Both the position numbers and the translations under genes were made by a program. From the NCBI GenBank assembly GCA_005406025.1, contig BGZK01000072.1, forward strand, positions 372,001-436,000: a stretch of 64,000 nt of DNA. Direction: 5' to 3'. Shown here piece by piece: positions 36,501 through 48,099 of the stretch; the stretch's first letter is position 1; each line of letters opens with the position of its first letter. The stretch is from Eumeta japonica (lineage: Eukaryota; Arthropoda; Insecta; Lepidoptera; Psychidae). The notes beneath the pieces are model-generated. The model worked only from the letters and a program-made list of their open reading frames with translations. It was not told where the DNA came from and did no database searches.

Positions 36501-39406
36501 TTTGGTAAATGCATTTGGCTTAAATTGAAATTCAAAATGAGACAACTCCAGGTGTTAAACTTACAACACCCCTTGTTTTTCAACATCAGAGATAAGAAAA
36601 TTGTGAAGTATTTTAGTATTTAGAAAATCTATGATTTTTACGACTGAAATTAAAAGATATGCCCAAAATAAAACGAATAGAAAATAATATCATGCTAAGC
36701 TATAATCTGAAGCGCTAACGGTTTTAACGATTTTGAGATGGTTAAAGAATAAAATAATACTAGCAAAAATCTGTATTTTATGCCTGCCAACAACCATATA
36801 GCGGAACTTGATATTTAGAAATTTCAATTCATTTCCTATTCATATATAAGTAGGTCAAAACGTGAATTGACCTATGAGATATAACCTTCTTCGCAGAAAA
36901 ACATACCACGTACCTACTTGTCATATACCCAAATCTTTAAGTTGATGTATGAGCTTGAGTGTGTCAGAATTTAAAACCGGGCTATCACTCATTTGAGAAC
37001 GAATCATTGACAACTACAAATAAAATGTGTTAGACGATAATAGGTTTATGAAATGGCGAAATGGTGCGGTTTACTGCGAAAAATGCGTATATATCTATGT
37101 ATACGCTCAAATAATAATATGAATTTTAATATTGCGACGAGAGTGTTTTTATCTGATGCTATTTCTATAATCAATTTCATTGTCGAATTTTTATTTCCTT
37201 TACGTGGGAACAATATTTTTCGTGGTCTCTAATGTGGTGTCTTAACTCGGTTATCTATGTTTTTTTTATATTGATTTTATTTAAAAACTTGCTACGTACA
37301 CACTTTGTACATTAAGTTTACTTACTATTCTTAATATAGATGCCTATATTAAAAACAATAGTAACTAACTCACATATTTATCATATCGTTTTCTTCGATA
37401 TTAATCGACGTCGTTTATTTGAAATAAATAACTAAATATATTTTTTACCATGTCTGTATAAATAAATCATGGCACACATGAAATTATAATTATATTAGTT
37501 AATTTTTATCATTAAAATGGTGTAATAATGAGAGTTATTTTTAACTAAATTAAGGCTACGTCGGATCATTTATTTGAATAAGTACACTAAAACTTTGACC
37601 CTTTTTCTACGTTACCTAGTTTTTATCTATAAGAATTAAGTGAATAAAAAATATAACTATTTCAACTAATATTAAGAAATTAATATTATGACCTATGTGC
37701 ATTATTACTTGTTTCAAAAATTTTCATTTTCTCATATGCCATTGGCCTTTTAGACAAAAGATATTCCATTTATTTTTACAAAAAAATTCCTGATCATTTA
37801 ACTTCCTGTTAGCAGAATCATTAGGTACCGTTTCTAGCTAAAGCAAAGTAAAAGAATATATAACATATAAACATGAACATGAAACGTTAAATGAGTCAAA
37901 AAGAGATCTACTTCTCGGAACCAACTATCTGTGATTTATCTTTAGCTGAAACCGAAAATAACTGATTAGTGGTTTTTGAAGTCCATTTAAAAAAATATTT
38001 AAATTAGCTTCTGAAGACGGCTTTTATTTTTTTCCAAAAATTTATTTATTTCACATTTCTTATCTATCTAGTAATTATAACTTTATAATTCATTTAACTA
38101 CTTTATATGTGCATTGGGCTATGTTAAAAAATAGACCAGAAATCTCCTTTACTTTTGCACGGAATAAGTGGAAAAGCAGTTTCGACCACGACTTACTTGT
38201 CAGCTTGTAATCATTCCAGGGTCTTTACAGCCTCAATTGGAGTGGAACTACCAAATTATCTTTATACAAACTACATAAATTATGCTTATACTTTATAATA
38301 TAAAAGTTCTACAATTCTTACTTATTACATTTTCATTCGCTTCCACATTAAATTAATTCACTCCGTTTCTAATGTTATCGCTGAGAATACTGGTATGTTT
38401 CTGCTAGGATTATCAAGTTCGAATGATATAAATGAATGAAAATATGTAAGTAGATTAATTAATAGATAATTTTTATTCTATGTATACTAGGTTTTTACAA
38501 ATAGCCATTGAAGAGTAGTTTTTCTACCGACAAATCGCAGTATTATCGCTTAACTCCTGATCGTTAAAGAATGCTGTAGCTTTAATCACCAGCTCAGCAT
38601 CATGATATGATAACTACCATATGCAAGAACTTGAACAGCCAAAAAGAAAAGAGTTTAAGCAGACTATTAGTGCTTATAATATTTGATAGTTTCCCTAATG
38701 TTCCTGAGATCTTATCATCAGATACTGACTTGGTGACTATAAGACTACTTCAGGACTATGCCCATACAAATAAAAAGAAATTTAGAAATCGGTCCATACA
38801 TAAAGAAGTTATCGCTGAACATAGACAAAAATAAAAAAAAATACATACAGACGAACAAAAAGCCTCCTCTCCTTTTATTGAGATCAGTTAAAAAGCACTC
38901 TAGTTAGTAAATCAACACTCAATACAAAAATTAGAAACTTGAAGATTGTTATTATTACAGTCTCAAACGATAGATAATTTAATATTCCAGAGCTATTCTT
39001 GTCAAAATCTCAATAACTTTTTTTGGTTTTGAGAAATTTGATATTCTTTGAAAAAATTTCAAAGTTTGAAAATTTTTGGTTTTATTTGTAATTTCAAATA
39101 AATTATTACCGGCTTCTAAATTTTTTTGTAGTATTGTATCCCTTTCAATAACACACCTTTTGATTTTATATTCCTCTAGCTTAATAATTGGGACGCTGGG
39201 CGTCTGTCGCACTTTTATTCCGAAACTAGTGTTCTACTGTAGCGATCGATTAAACACGTTTAATGCTAAAAACTATTTTATCCGACGATTCATCAAATAC
39301 ACATCGAATGCGCATGGAAGTCCGGCCCGATATTTCACTTTTTAAATCCGAGTAATACAAACTTTGTCAAGCCAATATCGAATTTTAAAACCGCTGCTTA
39401 AACGAA
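36501..39406. other. Long AT-rich non-coding stretch
   Basis: No recognisable gene. A plus-strand 75-codon frame at 38607-38834 and a minus-strand 77-codon frame at 38979-39212 have fairly protein-like composition (mixed charged and hydrophobic residues, no low-complexity run), but I could not assign either to a family. They may be decayed transposon segments. Confidence 0.45.
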
Positions 39407-39408
39407 TA

Positions 39409-41429
39409 GTCCAGCATACATGGTCCATTTTTACAATTTATTACTATCAAGTTAATTTTCCGTGAGTAGCTTCTTTTTGATGAGACGCCCAACTTTTTCT
39501 CCTAAAAAAAATCTCTGATTTATCACTGACTCTTGGTTTTTTTTTAAATTAAATCTCAAGATAATTATTAACATTACTTAAAAAAATATTCATCATAGTA
39601 AATGTGTGGTTTGATCAGAGTCCCCTCCTTACAACACGTATCGATAACGAGGTCCACAAAAAATATTGCTAATCAGCTGATTTTTTTACTGTTACTTAGT
39701 TAATATTTGTATAATTTAACAGCCACGTTGTTCTACAAATTGCGTCGTACGTTATCCCGGTCCTACGCTCAGAAATTGCTAATACCACAAGACCATTTAT
39801 CTTGTAACTAACTGTAGGACAAAAATATTACATAATAGGTCAGTGTGTACTCTGTCCAAATTAAACAATGTCCTATATCTAAACAGGTATGTATCACTAG
39901 TCCGATAAAATTTTCGTTTTCGTTTTTCTATTTCTAGCATAACATAGAGTAAAAAAAAAACATTTTTTTCAAAATTTAAATAACTTTATTTCCTAGTAAA
40001 CTAAGTATATAAATTTGGATTTTACATGTAAAAGAAAATCAATTTTCATCTTCAAGATTTAATTTATTAATCTTTTTCTTCTTCGCTACTAACATCACTG
40101 TCATCTTCATCATTCTCATTTTCTTCCTTCGTGATATCTGACTCTATAATATCATGACAAAATTAAATAAATTGCCAAATAACCAATCAATAAATAACAA
40201 TAGTTTTGAAAGGGCACCTTGTAAGTCGGAAGATAATTTTTCAAAAGATGGACTTTGGGGACCATCAAACCAAAAACATGCATATTTTTCCATCTTTTAT
40301 ATTAATAATTATCCATCAAATTATTGTCCATCCATAATTTTCTGGATGATTACTCTTATTTTCTCTTTTATGTAGAAAACTAAGGTTTTCACAAAGCAAA
40401 TTATACAATAAACACTCCATAATAATTTTTCAGCACAAAAAATACCTCGAAATTATTTCTCGAAAGCCAAAAATGTGGCTGACTGAAAAAATCTATGCAC
40501 ATTTATGGTCAACACTAACGTGGCACACCTGATACACAGTAAACAAAAAGCTGCGTATGCGTGCCGGTGTAACTCAGCTATAGTGGAGAAATGCTAAAAC
40601 TGAATGTTTATTGAAAATATTTATTTAAAGTACCACAATAGACAAATTCAGATAAGAAATGTTTTTTTTAAAATATTGATTTCAAAATTAGGAATTTAAA
40701 AAACAGATTAAAAATTAAATATATTGTTTAGAATAAAAAAAAATAGACGCCGAGGATCAAAGATGTTTGTGCAGCTTTCAATAAAAAAAAATTATCTATT
40801 ATTTTATGCATATTTTTAATATATTGTAGATTTATAAGAAACTAAGGAACATTTTTTTTGTTCATAATAATTGTTTAATCAAATTATACATTTAATATAA
40901 TTTTTAAAAAACAAACAATTATGGACATATTTTAATAGATGAAATAAGAAAAATGTTATTTTGTAGTTTAAAAATAAAATAGAAATTTAATTTAATTAAT
41001 TTCAAATAAGTATTTAATTACAGTACCATGATAACGTACCAAGCTATTTATAGGACAATGTGTCTGTTAAATTATACAAATATTATCTAAGCAACAGTAA
41101 AGAAATCAGTTGATTAGCAATCATTTTTATTGACCTCGTTATCGATACATGTTTGAAGGACGGGACTCTTTGATCAAACCATGCATTTTGTAGGACAAAT
41201 AATTTTTTGAATGGTGTTAATAATTATCATACGAATTAATAAAAAAAACACACAATAATAAATTTTTGAAAATCATCAAATCGACATATTTTATCCCTAC
41301 TATCTCTGTTAGCTACCACAATCGAGAATTTTTATATGTAAAAAAGTTGGCGTTTCATGAAAATGAAGCTACTCACGGAAAATTAACTTGATAGTAATCA
41401 AATGTAAAAATGGACCATGGATCTTGGAC
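39409..41429. mobile_element. 2.0-kb DNA element with long (~350 bp) terminal inverted repeats
   Basis: The left end (39409-39765) and the reverse complement of the right end (41032-41429) are clearly homologous. The outer 85 bp are nearly identical (GGTCCATTTTTACA, then ATTACTATCAAGTTAATTTT, then CCGTGAGTAGCTTC), a middle part is diverged, and an inner 160 bp matches again (GTTTGATCA...AGTCCC, then TATCGATAACGAGGTC, then TAATATTTGTATAATTTAAC). Both ends are GTCCA... flanked by TA, suggesting a TA target duplication, although two bases are weak evidence. The interior is AT-rich. On its minus strand are a 49-codon frame (40293-40144, MEKYACFWFDGPQSPSF...) and, after a frame change, an acidic ESDITKEENENDEDDSDVSS tail, possibly a decayed internal protein. 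No DDE motif was found. Family unknown. Confidence 0.8.
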
Positions 41430-41739
41430 TAAGGCGATGCAGTGTGTCGCCAACGTGGCAGCGTCGGTAACGTAGAGTTGAATCAGCACACCTATTGATG
41501 TATTATTGTATAATAAATGAAATTTAAACACATTGTTTTTATCATGAATATTGACTCGCTTCAACTGGACAATATTTCAGTTTCTCGCTATCACAGAGAA
41601 ACTTTTCTTACATGTTTAGTTTTTCGAAATTTACTCTAGATTTCAAAAATGAACAACATATTTTTTTAAAAATAAGATATTAGTTCATTTCATTACCGCA
41701 ATTCATCAAATGAAAACTTTAAAATACAGTACAATGCCA
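41430..41739. other. Flank between the long-TIR element and the next island
   Basis: Moderately AT-rich, with no gene recognised. A GC-richer tract at 41431-41500 adjoins the element end. Confidence 0.4.
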
Positions 41740-42040
41740 TTTCCAGTAACATCCCACGACCGACTTTCCCGGCAGAAGCTTTGAAGCCGCGAACGCCTCG
41801 CATCCGGGCAGAGCTCTAATTAAGCAAATATGACTTTTAAACGGAGTACAGCTCACGAGGTCGCCCTTCCGTCGTTCTGGCGAACTTTTTCGGCCTCTGA
41901 GTGGGCTCTCATGCTGGCGGCAACGCCTTTGCAGGCTCTATAATGCTGTCAGCGGAAAATTCATTTAATGCTCGATTTGCAGCTTAAAAATTGTAATTAG
42001 CATTCGATTAAGTACTCGGTTTTTCAAAGGCTTCCTCGTG
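41740..42040. promoter_or_regulatory. Conserved-looking regulatory-type block
   Basis: A balanced-composition block in AT-rich DNA with several homeodomain/POU-type words: TAATTA at 41817-41822 next to GCAAATA, and TGTAATTAGCATTCGATTAA near 41993. CATTTAATG lies between them. Such clusters are typical of developmental enhancers in insects. No ORF. Inference from motif density only. Confidence 0.3.
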
Positions 42041-43019
42041 TCATTTTTTGTAGGCTATTTCTCAATCGTACTTCCATGGATATTGTCAACAACATTGAAT
42101 ATTGATCGATATCAATAACATTGGATGGAAATTTCCAAACACAAGTAATCAAACGGTAGCCTAATTCCTATATCAAAAGCTAAATCCAAGAGTAAATGGA
42201 TAGCCGAAATAGATCTTTCACGCGAATGCTTTTATGACAGCACGCCATGTTATGTATCATACACTATAACTATGTACCAAACACTTCCAAAGACCGTTAA
42301 AAGCTTACTATGGAGCTTAAAATAAAGGCTGGTTAAGGTCCGCACCGCAATTTTTCCGTGAAAACGTCGATATAATATCATAACAATAACTCTAACATTT
42401 ATTCGGTACTAGAATTTTTACGTTTTTTAAATTTCTATTGATGCGTACTTTCTTATAATTTGCATATTCTATAACCACGCGCATATTTGTGACACACATG
42501 ACACATCTTCAATTTTTTTTTGTTGCGCTTTGATTTCTGTTATAGTGCTTTCTAAACTCTTTACAATGACATCCGAATAAACATCCTAGCTAAATACGTT
42601 CTCAAGCTATATTGATTTATAATTTTACATAAACGCAAATTCATGCTCAGGCGCTTATCCTAACCCGATAACGTATCGAATAGCAAACGCTACATTATAA
42701 AGACATACAGACATGATATTAGAACTTCAATCGTTCTTATCATGTTATTAGTCTCTTATTATTTAGCGATTAAAATCTGACGGTATTTATAACACAAAAA
42801 CGTTTGACCGGTTATTACTGTAGGTACTTAACGAGCGAAAATACGTGAATAGGCAATAATAACATCATAAGTTTGTGCACTTGAATTAACAGTCTTACAT
42901 GTTTGTCTGCGAATGAATAATAAATCAGATTAAATAGCAAGAATTTTTGGATTGAATAGATATCATATTAGAATTCGCAATATATTCGTATTAGTTTTTT
43001 AATTCGCATCCATTTACAG
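42041..43019. other. Non-coding DNA
   Basis: AT-rich. A run of T at 42514-42521 and dispersed short ORFs only. Nothing recognised. Confidence 0.5.
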
Positions 43020-43500
43020 ACAAAACAAACTCCGTGATGTTATGCGCCGCGCTGGGACACGAGCGTAGCCGATGTCGATGACAGTCACAGCGGCGATGTT
43101 AATGTCAGCGGGCCGATTGTGTCGCCGGCCGCAGCTCGGATTTCACAGCGGGCGCCTTTGATCAAAGGCGCGCGCGTCCCGTACTCGGTAAACAGCGCGC
43201 GCGAATTAACGGGGGCCCTATCCCGGCCTATTTAATTATTTATCAGTTTCGCCGGAATTGTCGCCGGCGAGTCGAACGCACGTAGCCGGGGGGTGCGTTT
43301 AGTTTGAGTTTCGCGTCACGCCCGCGGCGGTCCGGAGCACCCCTTATAAATCATATTCCGTTTCAATTTAGCGGCTGTAATGCCAGGTAATGGGCGCCCG
43401 ACGCCGGCCGCGTGCTCGAAGGCGCGGATTTGTATTCGGCGAACGGCGATCCGCTCGTTCGTCAGCCCAGCCGCGCTGCCATGCTAGGACGCTGTTAGTC
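43020..43500. promoter_or_regulatory. CpG-rich island with a perfect TCF-type palindrome
   Basis: About 480 bp, strongly GC-rich. It contains the perfect 20-bp palindrome GCGCCTTTGATCAAAGGCGC at 43152-43171. The core CTTTGATCAAAG is two overlapping, opposed high-affinity TCF/Pangolin sites (known consensus CCTTTGATC). TTTAATTATTTATCAG (43229-43244) and TTATAAAT (43345-43352) occur further right. The overlapping opposite-strand frames (152 codons minus, 75 codons plus) near the right end are judged compositional. A Wnt-responsive element is a reasonable hypothesis, not shown by sequence alone. Confidence 0.4.
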
Positions 43501-44463
43501 ATTGGATATTCCAAACGAGAGTTCGAATCTAATGAGTTTTTTTTTCGTAGTGGCTCAATGTCAAATATACGCCCACAAAAAAAGCTCCGAAGAGCCCCAA
43601 GAACAACGACTATTTGAGTAATGAAGCTTTCCTTAGTGTGACTTAATGTTATGTACATTATGTACATGAATAAATTACACTTAACTTTTCTTTTAATTAA
43701 ATTGAAAATAATAACACACCATTCGTATTTTCCTAACCTAGCTGCAGTTAAAGGTTTTGAAGAGTTACATATTCTGCACTCGACAAAAATCACTGTAAGG
43801 AAGCGGTTCAGCAGAAAGTTTAACACCTTTATTATTTGTAACTTTATGGCCGAACAAATTTGGTTCTGTCGATTTCGGTAGGTCAGGTACAGATGTTTTA
43901 TTATTTTGCATATTTTGAAAAATCGTTTTTTTTTTGCGTTGGCTATGTAAATGAGTCATACATATGCGTATAACCAGTATGTATATGAACACGCTGTCAC
44001 TTTTTCCCGTTTTAGACTACCATATTCTAATTCAAATAAGCGTAACAAAAATAACAATGAACATAAACAGAAAAATAAATAACTTTTTTCATCATTTATA
44101 GAAAAAATATTCATGCGACCTTGTCGATCTTCACGGCCAAAGATACGAAATTGCACTATCCCATCACTAACTTCCTTCCGACTCGTTGCCCTCCGCAGTC
44201 GGTACTACAATTTAGTGTTTAGTGTCTCGTGGGTGTCCGGAGCCGATGCAAGAAGCACATCGTTTACGAAAAATCTCGCGACACTATACGCGGTGTTTCC
44301 AGATTTCATCAGCTTAGTCACTCAAAAGCTAAAACATCGCTAATCCACGATTATGTACAATATCTTTCAGTATTTTTGAAAGGAGGTGTCTCTTAACGTG
44401 GCTTGCTGTAAGAGTTGACGGATAAAAATCGTAACAACGAAAAAGCCTGCCTCCTTCATGTGA
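43501..44463. other. Non-coding DNA
   Basis: Mixed composition with overlapping short ORFs on both strands between 43.5 and 44.35 kb. None has recognised features, and mutual overlap argues against coding. Confidence 0.45.
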
Positions 44464-44559
44464 TTCTTTTTTTCTCCCTCTCCCCCTCTCGCTCATTCTT
44501 GCACTTTCTCTTTCTTTGTTTCTTTCTTTCTCTTTGTCTACCTCTCTCTCTCTCTCTTT
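44464..44559. repeat. Polypyrimidine (CT-rich) tract
   Basis: About 95 bases almost free of purines on the plus strand, with CTCTCTCTCTCTCTCT at its right end and CTTT repeats before it. Such tracts may form triplex DNA or bind GAGA-type factors. Confidence 0.9.
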
Positions 44560-44989
44560 GAAATTTATCATTTACTATTTTTCATATAATTCATAATTCA
44601 CTATTTGATTACTAATTTTTAATAAATAAAATATTTTTCTTAAAATGTTACATTTCATTGATTTTATCTCTTACTTTGCGTTATGTATATTGAAAAAAAA
44701 AAACTTGTTCCTGATCGGAGACCCCGGACCGTACATTAGTTTTTTAATTATCTGAAACATTGTAAACCTAACTGGTAAATTAAAATTCTCAAATTTTCAT
44801 TGCATAGTAAAGAAGGAGAACGTATATTTAAAGAAAACAAAATGTTTGCTTTAAATAAATTATCAAAGTTAAATAACATATAGAAAGGCTAAACTACTGA
44901 GATAACATCCACTTAATGTAATAACAATCAAAATAAGCGCTTATAATAGTAACCAGTTAATGATGTAAACTACCTCCGCTAACAATCGG
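44560..44989. other. AT-rich non-coding DNA
   Basis: Nothing recognised between the pyrimidine tract and the large GC-rich island. Confidence 0.5.
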
Positions 44990-45890
44990 CGCGGAAATGG
45001 TTACTCACGACGCGTGGATAATTCGGCCCCGGAAGCCTAAATAATCCACAATGCGTGTAATCAACAGGCGCAAGGCGATCTGTTCTGCGAAGGTGAGAAC
45101 AACTTTGCGCCGGCGGGGTAGCGGTAGCTCAGCGCGGCCGTCGGGGCGGGCGGGGGCGGGCGGCGAGATGGGCGGGCGCACTATAGAAGCGCGACCGCTC
45201 CTCGAGCGGCTTTCGGCGCCCGCTTTCAGGAAGCACGTACATGTAATATTATTGATTACGGGGCGCGGCTCGGTCCAAGCCCGATTTGAATTTCCAATGA
45301 GCTCGTTAGAGCCGGCCGGACGCCACGTACGGGCGGCCGATAAAAACTTCATTCCGTTTTATCTGATTATGGAGCGGTCGCTGAAGGATTTAGGGCCTTT
45401 TCGTGCCGATGAATTCCCCTTCGGGCGTTCCGGTCCGTTTTCGCGGCCGACGTCCGCCGCCGGAGCGATATGCACCGAACAGAAGTATTCCGTTACGGAT
45501 AATCGTCTCGGCGAAACCTGTCCTGCCCACGCGGTCCAGTAGCTCCTGTTGCATTGCAGTAATACCGGTTCGCTAGGAGCGAATAGTATCAAACGCATTG
45601 TAAATAATTTTGAACGCGCCACACAACGATCTCGGTCAGGTGAGTACGTGGCGGGCGCGGCGCGAGCCTGCGGAGATGGCGGCTCGAACGATTTAGCCTC
45701 GGACCGAGCCCGGGACGAAAACTGCGATTACGCTATCAAAATTCCAGAAATTATTCCGACAATCAAATAATTTTCGAGATTTCAACCTTTATCGTACGAA
45801 TTCAGGAGTATTAGCGAATTTATGCGGTACGAATGCAATATGCCGCCGGCTGGGGGCGTCCGCAGCGGCGAGGGGAGCGTTTATTAAAAA
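44990..45890 (+). promoter_or_regulatory. Largest CpG-rich island; possible promoter and non-coding first exon
   Basis: About 900 bp of high GC, densest at 45105-45235. At 45636-45648 the plus strand has TCAG/GTGAGTACG, a strong splice-donor match, and another GGTGAGAAC lies at 45090. A 163-codon plus-strand frame (45051-45542) and a 115-codon minus-strand frame overlap, and both lack domains, so the island is read as non-coding. The combination of CpG island and donor fits a 5' untranslated exon of a gene whose coding exons lie elsewhere, or an enhancer block. CATTGTAAATAATTTTG and ATTATTGATTACGG words inside it are homeodomain-like. Confidence 0.35.
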
Positions 45891-46518
45891 GGTTTTTATT
45901 TATCAACGTTTCGAGGCAACCGTAGTAGACTCTGTTTCTTCGATGCGAGTGCGGTCGGTCAATACGATTGTAGATGTTGTCGTAATTCTATTTCAATGGC
46001 TAAAATAATCAGACACTCAACATTATTATATTTTGTTTCTAACGACCTTGTCAAAGAGGAGTTCTAATTATATTGAAAATAACGTCTGACCGCAGCTTCG
46101 TTCTGGTGAAAAAATAATTAACTCTTATATTAGATATAAATAACGATTCGATCAAAACACACCTAAACCCTCTTTTGCTGTTAGCTATCCCCAAATATTT
46201 CATATGACCCACAAGTTATATCCTTGTTGAACATACATCTCTAAGTATATACAGAGAATTAAACCATAGTCCCAATTCTGCAGTGGCCCGACGCGTATTG
46301 CTCAAAGTTTTAAATTTCGCTGAAGAATCAGCTGAACATTCTCCGAAATGCTCGTTTCCTAACGATGTTTTCCTTGACCATTAAAAGAAATGAAAATTTT
46401 ATATTTTCAGTTGTGCATTAGATGGAAAAACATTCTGTCGTCCAGCGCTACGGTCTCGAGATCACATTTCTCGTCGTCCGTATAACGGTGAATTGCATTA
46501 AAAGTAAAGACGCAATTC
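45891..46518. other. Non-coding DNA
   Basis: AT-rich, with no gene recognised. Confidence 0.5.
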
Positions 46519-46598
46519 GTAAACGTAATCCGTAACATTTGACATATTTCCCACACGTTATCTGTCCGATTATACCAAATTTTACGGATTACGTTTAC
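46519..46598. repeat. 17-bp perfect inverted repeat with 46-nt spacer
   Basis: GTAAACGTAATCCGTAA (46519-46535) pairs exactly with TTACGGATTACGTTTAC (46582-46598). The short total length could form a stem-loop if transcribed. It falls inside a 75-codon minus-strand frame that shows no domain. Confidence 0.85.
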
Positions 46599-46934
46599 AA
46601 AATACGTTTTTAGTTTTGGTACAACCCGCTGCAAAGGTCGAACTATTTCGTAAGTTCGTGGATATGAAAAAAATCCATACCACTAATTACCTACGTTGCG
46701 AAAAAATCTAATTATCAATGCCAAGCTCCTAATTGCACACTAGCAAGTCGTCCGCATACGACCCAGTAATCGGCTGAATAACTCTGGACATATTTAGCAA
46801 CGAAGTTGTAGTACATGTGAGACAGATACAGATACCGAACGTACATCATACATATAGGTATGACAGATTTTTAAAAGAGAATTATTTAAAATGATTTAGA
46901 CGTAGAACAATTGCTACAAAAATGGTATTATAAA

Positions 46935-47185
46935 AATTAAAAAATCCGAGAGAGTAAAAATTAACTAAAAATATGAAAACAAGATTGTGTAAAAAATTAT
47001 TCAATTAAATATGACAAACACTTGCAGTCGGAGGCAAACACATGTAGCGAGAATCGCAGCAAATATGGAAATATGAATCCGATGCCTCCGACTGAAAATA
47101 TTTGTCATCTTTAATTGGATGATTTTTTACACAATCTTGTTTCCATCTTTTTATTTCACTTTTGCACGGGATTTTCAATTTCTAT
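46935..47185. mobile_element. Foldback MITE, copy B
   Basis: About 250 bp made almost entirely of two inverted arms of about 100 bp around a 46-nt loop. The best preserved segments are AAACAAGATTGTGTAAAAAA in the left arm with its complement in the right, and CAGTCGGAGGCA (47025-47036) with TGCCTCCGACTG (47083-47094). The outer ends decay to an AAATTxAAAATCC-type terminus. The right arm shares TAATTGGATGATTTTT with copy A at 2.8 kb. No coding capacity. It sits about 240 bp upstream of the THAP exon. Confidence 0.85.
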
Positions 47186-47422
47186 ATTTAGTCTTTTATT
47201 TACTACTTTTTAATTGTGATTTTACATTACTTACTCGTTATTAGCGGGGCTAGGAGGAAATAGAACTGGAGAGGACACGCTTTGTCGCGGCTCATTACCC
47301 TCTGGTCACAAAATTCTATCCAACGTATGTAGAACCCCGAATAAAATTACTTGCCTTCCAACTGGCGTTCAGACCGGATCTAACTTTCTGTTTGTAAACA
47401 CGTTTGTTAAATTGTATCTAAA

Positions 47423-48099
47423 ATGCCTGTTTGTGCTGTTTCAAATCGCAAAAAACAAATCAAACACATTAAGCCTCAAGAAAGATAATATAACATTTCA
47501 TCAGTAAGTGTTTATTACGCTTTATCATACAAAATTAGTAACAATTTTATATTCAAAGTAAATATTACTTTTGCTATCAAATGAAGACATAAATATAATT
47601 AGTTGATCGACTTGTCTCTCAATTTTAGTCGTTGTGTAGTATGAGGCTCGCTGTAATTTGTCCAGATTTGTCGAGCGATTAGTCTACCAGCGAAGTTTTC
47701 AAGCTTTTACTAGTGTTTACTGTAATTAGTTTAAATAATTATCGATATCTGCTAAGGAAAAACATTTCATGCATCTTTTGATAGTTTACTTATTTTTATA
47801 AATTAGACAAATACAAAACCTATAAAACCTAACTTGTGATAATATTATAAAATTTACCGTAATTATTGATGCTATGTAATAAAATAATACGATTTTAATT
47901 TTTATAAATATATTATAGACCTTTTAAAGAACCAAAACGCAGACAAATTTGGACGGAAGCTTATTATGAATTGCCTACCTGGAATCCTGGAAGAACAAGC
48001 TGTATCTGTTCTAACCATTTCTTGCCATCAAGCTTTAACGCCGCTTACAAAAGAAAAATATTGCTTCCAAAGACCGTACCGTTTTTAGCTTCTCGTTAG
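47423..48099 (+). pseudogene. THAP zinc-finger domain fragment in two exons, first exon damaged
   Basis: Exon 1 (47423-47513) starts ATG with MPVCAVSNRKKQIK, the THAP N-terminus (family C..A..C.N). It ends ...AACATTTCATCA before the donor GTAAGTG. Exon 2 starts after ATTATAG (47919) and runs 60 codons to a TAG at 48097. It reads PFKEPKRRQIW, LPTWNPGRTSCICSNHF (the C..H zinc ligands), LPSSF and PKTVPFL (the AVPTF-box position). This is the full THAP C2CH order. Defects: the second zinc Cys is Arg (CGC), and a TAA after codon 21 plus a one-base frame shift separate the start from ITFH. Exon 2 is undamaged. THAP domains bind DNA in host factors and in P-element-type transposases, and no transposase core follows. 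A further acceptor (TTTTTTTTTACAG, to 48387) may begin a third exon. Confidence 0.75.

Noticed and set aside
38607..39212. Two unassigned ORFs of 75 and 77 codons with protein-like composition
   Set aside because: No recognisable family blocks or splice sites. They may be transposon debris but the evidence is insufficient to annotate.
43500..43545. tRNA-like GAGTTCGAATCTAATG string
   Set aside because: It resembles a T-loop, but no matching D-arm, anticodon arm or acceptor complement could be drawn upstream. No tRNA called.
43368..43826. 152-codon minus-strand frame
   Set aside because: It crosses from a CpG-rich island into AT-rich DNA with an abrupt change in peptide composition and overlaps plus-strand frames. 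No family features.
45051..45542. 163-codon plus-strand frame in the large GC-rich island
   Set aside because: Arg/Gly/Pro-rich without a domain, overlapped by a similar open minus-strand frame. Open frames in both directions are expected in CpG-rich DNA with few stop codons.
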